Shown here in pieces: positions 5,941 to 7,369 of a stretch of 7,369 nucleotides of DNA. The translations under genes and the position numbers were made by a program. The notes beneath the pieces are model-generated. The model worked only from the letters and a program-made list of their open reading frames with translations, ran no database searches and had not been told where the DNA came from. Numbering within the stretch: position 1 is the first letter of the stretch; each line of letters opens with the position of its first letter. This stretch comes from Deltaproteobacteria bacterium (GTDB taxonomy: Bacteria > Desulfobacterota > Binatia > Binatales > Binataceae): assembly GCA_003161515.1 (NCBI GenBank), contig PMOH01000293.1, positions 1 to 7,369 on the forward strand, in the 5' to 3' direction.

Positions 5941-5946
5941 GGGAGG
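5941..5946 (+). promoter_or_regulatory. Ribosome binding site fixing the GTG start of the ABC permease
   Basis: GGGAGG lies 5 nt before GTG 5952. The longer frame opening near 5904 starts inside the 49-bp repeat and has no Shine-Dalgarno, so GTG 5952 is the better start. Confidence 0.7.
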
Positions 5947-5951
5947 CTAAA

Positions 5952-7115
5952 GTGATCCCGATTCGCTACAACTTGCGCAGCCTGATGGTTCGACGCGCCA
6001 CTGCCGCGATGACGGCGTCGGTCGTCGCGCTGGTCGTGATGCTGCTCTTCATCCTGTCGGGATTTGTCGCCGGCCTTCGCGCGACCGTGATGCAAAACGC
6101 GCTCCCCGACAACTGGATCGTGCTCAGCCGCGGCACCACCGACGAGGGCTCCAGTTTCATTTCGCACGAGCAATACGAGATCGTCAAAAGCCGCCCGCAA
6201 ATCGCGACCACTGCCGACGGCCAGGCGCTCATCTCGCCGGAAATGATCACCGGCTTCAACGCGAACCCCAGCGCCCCGCCGTCGCAATCGCTCTTCACGA
6301 TGCTGCGCGGCGTCTATCCAATCGCGTACCAGGTTCACGGCGGAATGCGCCTGGTAGCTGGACGCTGGCCGGCGCGCGGCACATCCGAGATGGTGGTCGG
6401 CCGCAAGCTCGCCGCGCGGTTCCCCAACCTCGCGGTTGGCAGCGATTTCAAATTCGGACCGCGCACTTTCAAAATCGTCGGCATCTTTTCCGATCAGGAC
6501 AGCGCGCGCGAGTCTGAAGTCCTGACCGATCTCGGCATCCTGACCCAGGACGTTCACTTCGCCAACGGCTTCGCGGTGCTGCACGTCGTGCTCAAGCCCG
6601 GCACCCATGACGACTTCGCCAAATCGCTGACGACCGATTCGCGGGTCAAGCTCGACGCCATGTCGGAGCAGGAGTTTTACGCCAAGCAGACCGGCTTCAT
6701 CGATCAGTTGCGCGCGCTCGGCCTGATCGTCGCGCTGATTCTCGCGATCGGCTCGGTGTTCGGCGCGATGAACACGATGTATTCCGCGGTCGCGCGACGC
6801 ACCAGCGAAATCGGCGTGCTGCGAGTGCTGGGTTTCAGCCGCTTCAACGTGCTTGTGAGCTTCGTCATCGAAAGCATCGTGCTCGCGCTCGCCGGCGGCG
6901 TGCTCGGCGAGATTCTCGGGGTGCTGGTCGCGTATTCGACCGGGCTTAACAGCCAGCTGATGAACGTCGGCGAATTCATCTTCAGATTTCGGCTGACGCT
7001 GGGTGCGTTCGTGTCGGGACTGGTGGCCGCAATTCTAATCGGCGCGCTCGGGGGATTTTTGCCGGCGTGGCGCGCCTCGCGCATTCGACTGGTCGAATCG
7101 CTGCGCTCTGTCTGA
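5952..7115 (+). CDS. ABC transporter permease, FtsX/MacB type
   Basis: This 387-aa inner-membrane protein has the four-helix layout of MacB/DevC/LolC-like permeases. Helix 1 (about 19-42, VVALVVMLLFILSGFVAG) is followed by a periplasmic domain of about 210 residues (MacB_PCD-like, with GRWPARGTSEMVVGRKLA at 138-155 and FKIVGIFSD at 173-181). Helix 2 starts near 255, helix 3 runs about 300-328 and helix 4 about 348-370. The FtsX signature is clear: GAMNTMYSAVARRTSEIGVL (271-290), followed by RVLGFSR, and the C-terminal FLPAWRASRI ... VESLRSV. Such permeases work with a separate ATPase in mechanotransmission or export of lipids, peptides or small molecules. The substrate is not evident. The start is GTG with GGGAGG upstream. 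The next permease begins 12 bp after its stop, so the two are co-transcribed and probably form a heterodimer. Confidence 0.9.
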   Translation: MIPIRYNLRSLMVRRATAAMTASVVALVVMLLFILSGFVAGLRATVMQNALPDNWIVLSRGTTDEGSSFISHEQYEIVKSRPQIATTADGQALISPEMITGFNANPSAPPSQSLFTMLRGVYPIAYQVHGGMRLVAGRWPARGTSEMVVGRKLAARFPNLAVGSDFKFGPRTFKIVGIFSDQDSARESEVLTDLGILTQDVHFANGFAVLHVVLKPGTHDDFAKSLTTDSRVKLDAMSEQEFYAKQTGFIDQLRALGLIVALILAIGSVFGAMNTMYSAVARRTSEIGVLRVLGFSRFNVLVSFVIESIVLALAGGVLGEILGVLVAYSTGLNSQLMNVGEFIFRFRLTLGAFVSGLVAAILIGALGGFLPAWRASRIRLVESLRSV

Positions 7116-7127
7116 GTTGAGGACGTC

Positions 7128-7369
7128 ATGTTCAACTGGATCAAATTGATCGAGCGCAACATGCGGCGGAACTTGCGCCGCACGATTCTGACGATCCTCA
7201 CTATCGCGCTCGCCACCTTCATCTACACAGTGCTGGTCTCGGTGCCGGCTTCGATGGATCGCGTGGTCAAAGATGCGACGGGAACGCTACGCCTCATCAT
7301 CAACAACAAGACCGCGCCGTGGGAGGATTTGCCCGCGCGCTACTGCGACGACATCAACAAAATGCCGGG
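7128..7369 (+). CDS. Second ABC transporter permease, N-terminal fragment (cut by right edge)
   Basis: Eighty codons are visible from ATG 7128, with GAGG (7119-7122) 5 nt upstream. The start MFNWIKLIERNMRRNLRRT followed by a hydrophobic stretch (ILTILTIALATFIYTVLVSV, about residues 20-40) is the usual opening of FtsX/MacB-type permeases: an amphipathic basic segment, then helix 1. The following residues (SMDRVVKDATGTLRLIINN) fit the beginning of the periplasmic domain. It lies 12 bp after the first permease in the same direction. The two N-termini are related in layout but clearly different in sequence, so this is a paired-permease system rather than a recent duplicate. The rest of the gene, and probably the ATPase, lies beyond the window. 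Confidence 0.85.
   Translation, partial: MFNWIKLIERNMRRNLRRTILTILTIALATFIYTVLVSVPASMDRVVKDATGTLRLIINNKTAPWEDLPARYCDDINKMP

Noticed and set aside
5924..5943. CCCGG/CCGGG dyad that could cover part of the permease Shine-Dalgarno
   Set aside because: The stem is only 5 bp with a 10-nt loop in GC-rich DNA, which is easily chance; there is no further sign of a riboregulator.
5859..6608. A 249-aa minus-strand frame opposite the first permease, ending in the repeat
   Set aside because: It is a shadow of the permease. The similarity of its tail to another minus-strand frame (peptide KGWILDCRRV) comes only from the 49-bp DNA repeat.

Overview
The window is GC-rich bacterial DNA with compact genes and strong GC preference at third codon positions. 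It carries catabolic amidohydrolases, a TrpF-fold protein, small exported or membrane proteins and an ABC exporter. The style suggests an uncultured soil or sediment bacterium (Binatota/Desulfobacterota-like or Acidobacteria-like). That assignment is an impression from gene style only; there is no rRNA or marker gene to support it. I see no tRNA, rRNA, CRISPR array, transposase or phage gene.

Layout. (1) Positions 1-608 hold the C-terminal part of a GNAT-type acetyltransferase cut by the left edge. (2) Positions 609-851 are a regulatory-looking gap with a dispersed-repeat-like hairpin segment and a strong inverted repeat (704-728), ending in a strong Shine-Dalgarno. (3) Positions 852-2585 and 2594-3271 form a two-gene operon: a D-aminoacylase-like amidohydrolase and a TrpF-fold protein that has lost residues expected of a true phosphoribosylanthranilate isomerase. 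(4) Positions 3268-4746 on the minus strand encode a second, unrelated-subfamily amidohydrolase (Amidohydro_2 type), which converges on the operon so tightly that the stop codons overlap. (5) Positions 4747-4947 are a divergent promoter region. (6) Positions 4948-5370 encode a small secreted cysteine-rich protein of unknown function. (7) Positions 5371-5951 hold a small two-helix membrane protein bracketed by two nearly identical copies of a ~49-bp direct repeat. (8) Positions 5952-7115 and 7128 to the right edge are two consecutive FtsX/MacB-type ABC transporter permeases, the second cut by the edge.

How it may fit together. The D-aminoacylase-like enzyme and the TrpF-like protein are almost certainly co-translated. 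With the convergent amidohydrolase they suggest a small catabolic locus for an amide- or ring-containing substrate that cannot be named from sequence. The right half is a separate unit: a two-permease exporter, probably with its ATPase and periplasmic adaptor beyond the edge, whose leader shares a repeat with the small membrane gene before it. The most notable points are the active-site-altered TrpF homologue, the paired 49-bp repeats placed just upstream of two consecutive genes, and the inverted repeat upstream of the amidohydrolase operon.
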